Positions 5,759 through 8,409 of a stretch of DNA of 8,409 nucleotides are shown here, in pieces. The translations under genes and the position numbers were made by a program. Numbering within the stretch: the first letter of the stretch is position 1; each line of letters opens with the position of its first letter. The notes under the pieces were generated by a model. The model was not told where the DNA came from, ran no database searches, and was given only the letters and a program-made list of their open reading frames with translations. Source of the stretch: an uncultured Porphyromonadaceae bacterium (GTDB lineage Bacteria; Bacteroidota; Bacteroidia; Bacteroidales; Muribaculaceae); NCBI GenBank assembly GCA_900555165.1, contig USKE01000091.1, positions 1 to 8,409 on the forward strand, written 5' to 3'.

Positions 5759-6997
5759 TTAGAGAGAGGCCGATGCCACGTCGCTGTACCAGTCGAGAGT
5801 CTTGTAGTTGTGCTGCCGTGCCGGGTCGGCGAGCGTGCCGACGTAGACCGACAGGCCGCAGTGGGCGCTGATGTCGAAACGGTTTATCATGTCTATGCCC
5901 GGTGTGGCACCTTGGTATGGCACGGCATCGTGCAGGGCCTGCCTGAGAAGTGTGACCTCGGCGGGACTGAGGCCGGAAAGATTGTTGATATAATCCTCCA
6001 GGTCACAGTAGTTACCGGGTGCGCTGCGCGGTGCAAATTCCTGCAGCCGGGTATCGGCGGGGAGGGTGGCGCCGGATTCGTAAGCGCCCCTGAGTAATGT
6101 ACCGAGACCGGACAGCCGCGAGGTGTCTATTACCGATATGGTGCATCCGTATGAGTCATCGGTGCGCGGTGCCGAAGACCGGTAGGGAACGTATGCGGCG
6201 TCATAATGCCCGAACACCGTGCGGGCTATCTCAGTGAAATCAGGCTCGGGCGCCACAAGCATCGGCAGTGTCAGGTCGTATTGCATGCCGTTCGAGGGGA
6301 GTTCAGCCGCCGATGCCACTATGGTGCCCGTGGCATTCCGCAACTGATAGGCCACTTCGACCGAGGCCATGAAACAGCAGTCGAAATAGATGTAATCGAA
6401 CGTGCGGTCGCCAAGCACGTCGGCAAGCGAGGTGATGCTCATGGTGTACCGCTGGTCGTCGGTGGGGCTGTCTATGCCGAACGAGCGCGGCGCGGGTGTT
6501 TGCCGGGCCTCAGGACCGTCGACACCCTCGTTCCACCACCCCGAGGCATGGCTCCAGAGTACGAGGCCGTATCGGTCGGCCGGGGCGACCTGTTTCATGT
6601 CGTCTATGACGCGGCGCATCCTTGTTTCTGATACCGAGAGCTCGGAGGCATCGTAATCCTTGAGCGTGACGAGTCCGTCGGGTGTGACTTCAAGCAACGA
6701 GGCCGCGCCATGGTTCCACCGGGGCTGATGATATACGATTACCCGGGCGTCACCCAGTCCTGTTATAGCGGCCGCGGTGCACATCTCTTGCAGGTCTTTG
6801 TCATCGAACCCTTTGCCTTCGTACACTGAGCCGAGCGAGTTGTATGCCTGCATGTATACAAGCACCGTGCGCGGTGCCTTGTCTGAGGCCGGTGGAACAG
6901 GATCAGGGTCATCCGCGCCGCACGACACCAGTGTTATGCCCACGACGGCCGCCAGTAGTATGAGAGAGAGTATCCGTTTCATGTTAAGCAGTGTCAT
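5759..6997 (-). CDS. Clostripain-family (peptidase C11) lipoprotein
   Basis: A predicted cysteine endopeptidase of 412 residues, anchored by lipid. The N-terminus MKRILSLILLAAVVGITLVSC is a type II signal peptide with lipobox LVSC, making C26 the lipidated residue. GADDPDP follows directly, resembling the acidic Bacteroidetes signal for export to the cell surface. Catalytic-dyad candidates are H150 in VLWSHASGWW and C208 in YFDCCFMASVEVAY, which aligns with the usual DAC motif and so keeps the preceding acidic D206 linked to basic-residue specificity in this family. R165 and R171 between the two are possible activation-cleavage sites (inference). The ATG at 6997 overlaps the preceding stop as ATGA. 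The second ATG, at 6982, gives a more typical signal peptide, so the start is uncertain by five residues. The gene sits between an LtaS-like enzyme and an MscS-type channel in one operon. Confidence 0.88.
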   Translation of the reverse strand: MTLLNMKRILSLILLAAVVGITLVSCGADDPDPVPPASDKAPRTVLVYMQAYNSLGSVYEGKGFDDKDLQEMCTAAAITGLGDARVIVYHQPRWNHGAASLLEVTPDGLVTLKDYDASELSVSETRMRRVIDDMKQVAPADRYGLVLWSHASGWWNEGVDGPEARQTPAPRSFGIDSPTDDQRYTMSITSLADVLGDRTFDYIYFDCCFMASVEVAYQLRNATGTIVASAAELPSNGMQYDLTLPMLVAPEPDFTEIARTVFGHYDAAYVPYRSSAPRTDDSYGCTISVIDTSRLSGLGTLLRGAYESGATLPADTRLQEFAPRSAPGNYCDLEDYINNLSGLSPAEVTLLRQALHDAVPYQGATPGIDMINRFDISAHCGLSVYVGTLADPARQHNYKTLDWYSDVASASL

Positions 6998-8409
6998 TTA
7001 CGGTCGGTGGCGCCGTATGTACCTTTCAGCATGTCGCCCTTGATCATTGTTGCGCTTGCCGCGGCGCGTTTTTCGGTCACGGCGGTGGGCAGCGTCACTG
7101 AGTCGGCCAGAGCCGACACGCCGGTGCCGTTCCACAACGGCTTTATGCCGAGCATGTCAAGAATCGTCGGATAGATGTCGACCTGGTCCATCTGCCTGTC
7201 GGCCTTCCCCGGCCTCGGCGCGTTCAGCAGTATCAGCGGCACATTGCTGTCGGGCTCGATAAGTGAGGCGGCTACCTCTGAGTTAGAGCGCATGTTCTTG
7301 CGGTACGAGGCCAGCGCCTCGTGGTCGCCCATTATGGCCACCATGGTACGCGGCCAGTCGGCGCGCGAACGCAGGTAGTCGAGCAGCTCGCCGATTGCGC
7401 CGTCGGCATAGTTGACCGATGTCACATATTCGGCGAAATAGCGCGGGTAGGAATCCTTCAGCGATATGGTGCGTTTCTCTTCCGGAATAATGAACGGGAA
7501 ATGGCTCGACATTGTGGCCACCTCCACCACGGCTTTCTCACCTTCGGGCCAGACCTCGCCGTTTCTGAGCATGGTAAGGAGCTGGCCGATGAAACTTTTG
7601 TCAGACGGGCTGGTGTTTTTCCCGAAATGCTCTGATGCGTCCCACGAGTCGCGATAGAATGTGTGCTCGAAACCGAAAGCCTGCGCCACACGTTTCTGGT
7701 TCCACATCACGGGTCGGGCACCGCTGAATATATACGATGTGGCGCCGTTGGCACGTTTCATCTCCTTTACCAGCGACGGGTAGTCATTTGTGTCATACTT
7801 CATGGCGTAGACCATGTCGGTGGTGGGCAACAGGCCGGTGAGCGTGATCAGATGACCGTCGATACTGCGTCCGGCGCCTACCTGCGAGCGGAACCTTGGC
7901 ATCATCCATGTGGCCGAATCGGCCAGCCAGCGGTTTAGGTTCGGGGTTATCTCCTGCCCCTCGATGGATTTGCCGAGTGTCCACCCCTCAAGCGACTCCA
8001 CCAGGATTATCACCAGATTGTCGCGCGTCAGCGAGTCGGGGGCGGCGGCCATCGCCGGGGCGACTGCCCGCCGGTATGAGGCAAGCCATTCGCGTGCAGC
8101 GGCGGTTTCGGCCGCCGACGGGGTGTCGGAGGTCGACTGCAGGTCGGCAATGAACGCGCAGGGCAACGTATAGGCTACCGGGTAGGTGGAGTGCATCGAA
8201 TAGTTCCCTTTCAGGTACTTGATGTCGTTTATCATTCCGCCGTGATGGCACAGCCCTGTTATCCAGCAGACGACGGTCATTACAGCCAGGGTGAGCAGAT
8301 ATGGTGCAGTGCGGTTCTGCCTGTGGTGCTGGCCAAGTGTGGCCTGGCGCCGTTGCCATTTTGTGGTCGAGCGGTGCATGAGCCACCAGCCCATGGCGGT
8401 TATCAGCGG
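6994..8409 (-). CDS. LtaS-like sulfatase/phosphoglycerol-transferase family membrane protein (partial, N-terminus beyond the window)
   Basis: This is an alkaline-phosphatase-superfamily enzyme. The frame stays open to the window edge as PLITA before the M encoded at 8394, so the true start and probably several membrane helices are missing. One helix is visible at about 32-50 counted from that M (YLLTLAVMTVVCWITGL). The catalytic domain then faces the periplasm. Metal and active-site candidates are E133 in ILVESLEG, nucleophile S177 in GAGRSIDGH (the position of the LtaS threonine), H298 in MSSHFPF, and D357-H358 in MGDHEA. QVDIYPTILDMLGI near the C-terminus is typical of the sulfatase fold. 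LtaS of Gram-positives polymerises glycerol phosphate. Bacteroidetes lack lipoteichoic acid, so the likely role is moving a phospho-head-group onto a lipid or glycan (inference). It leads the operon visible here and overlaps the C11 gene by four bases. Confidence 0.9.
   Translation of the reverse strand, partial: PLITAMGWWLMHRSTTKWQRRQATLGQHHRQNRTAPYLLTLAVMTVVCWITGLCHHGGMINDIKYLKGNYSMHSTYPVAYTLPCAFIADLQSTSDTPSAAETAAAREWLASYRRAVAPAMAAAPDSLTRDNLVIILVESLEGWTLGKSIEGQEITPNLNRWLADSATWMMPRFRSQVGAGRSIDGHLITLTGLLPTTDMVYAMKYDTNDYPSLVKEMKRANGATSYIFSGARPVMWNQKRVAQAFGFEHTFYRDSWDASEHFGKNTSPSDKSFIGQLLTMLRNGEVWPEGEKAVVEVATMSSHFPFIIPEEKRTISLKDSYPRYFAEYVTSVNYADGAIGELLDYLRSRADWPRTMVAIMGDHEALASYRKNMRSNSEVAASLIEPDSNVPLILLNAPRPGKADRQMDQVDIYPTILDMLGIKPLWNGTGVSALADSVTLPTAVTEKRAAASATMIKGDMLKGTYGATDRK

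Noticed and set aside
5744..6656. Several plus-strand open frames (117, 141 and 84 codons) opposite the C11 protease gene
   Set aside because: They lie antisense to a gene with clear catalytic motifs, have composition typical of complementary-strand shadows in GC-rich DNA, and match nothing I recognise.
7988..8386. A 132-codon minus-strand frame inside the LtaS-like gene
   Set aside because: It is out of frame with the strong LtaS-like sequence on the same strand, and its low-complexity H/P/R-rich translation marks it as a shadow.

Overview
The window looks like chromosomal core-genome DNA from a GC-rich member of the Bacteroidales. The evidence is the serine palmitoyltransferase sequence, Bacteroidetes-type -7 promoter elements (TAnnTTTG), the absence of clear Shine-Dalgarno sites, and a lipoprotein with an acidic sorting signal behind its lipid cysteine. 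The high GC and the neighbourhood would suit Muribaculaceae, but that family-level placement is inference. I see no transposase, integrase, CRISPR array or phage gene.

Left part (1-2879, all + strand): the 3' end of aspS (aspartyl-tRNA synthetase) overlaps by ATGA a Nif3/DUF34 dinuclear-metal protein. Next come a coiled-coil C4 zinc-ribbon protein (DUF164/CdsZ-like) and a FemAB-like GNAT acyltransferase. A promoter-like element lies inside the 3' end of the Nif3 gene, so the zinc-ribbon and GNAT genes may have their own transcript.

Middle (2880-4537): a 228-bp gap holds a 15-bp direct repeat (period 16) and a good Bacteroidetes promoter. It leads to spt, serine palmitoyltransferase, the committing enzyme of sphingolipid synthesis. 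Two short hairpins follow, then tRNA-Arg(CCG), a Rho-independent terminator, and a perfect 20-bp inverted repeat whose arms are two 9-bp units. This repeat sits between the convergent transcription units.

Right part (4538-8409, all - strand): in transcription order, an LtaS-like alkaline-phosphatase-superfamily membrane protein (cut by the window edge), a clostripain-family (C11) lipoprotein protease coupled to it by an ATGA overlap, and an MscS-type mechanosensitive channel. The three form a tight envelope-related operon. The channel carries an unusual insertion of about 90 residues in its cytoplasmic domain.

No wholly new system is evident. The best leads are the MscS insertion, the phosphotransferase-protease-channel operon, the 9-bp-unit inverted repeat, and the GNAT gene next to spt as a possible lipid N-acyltransferase.
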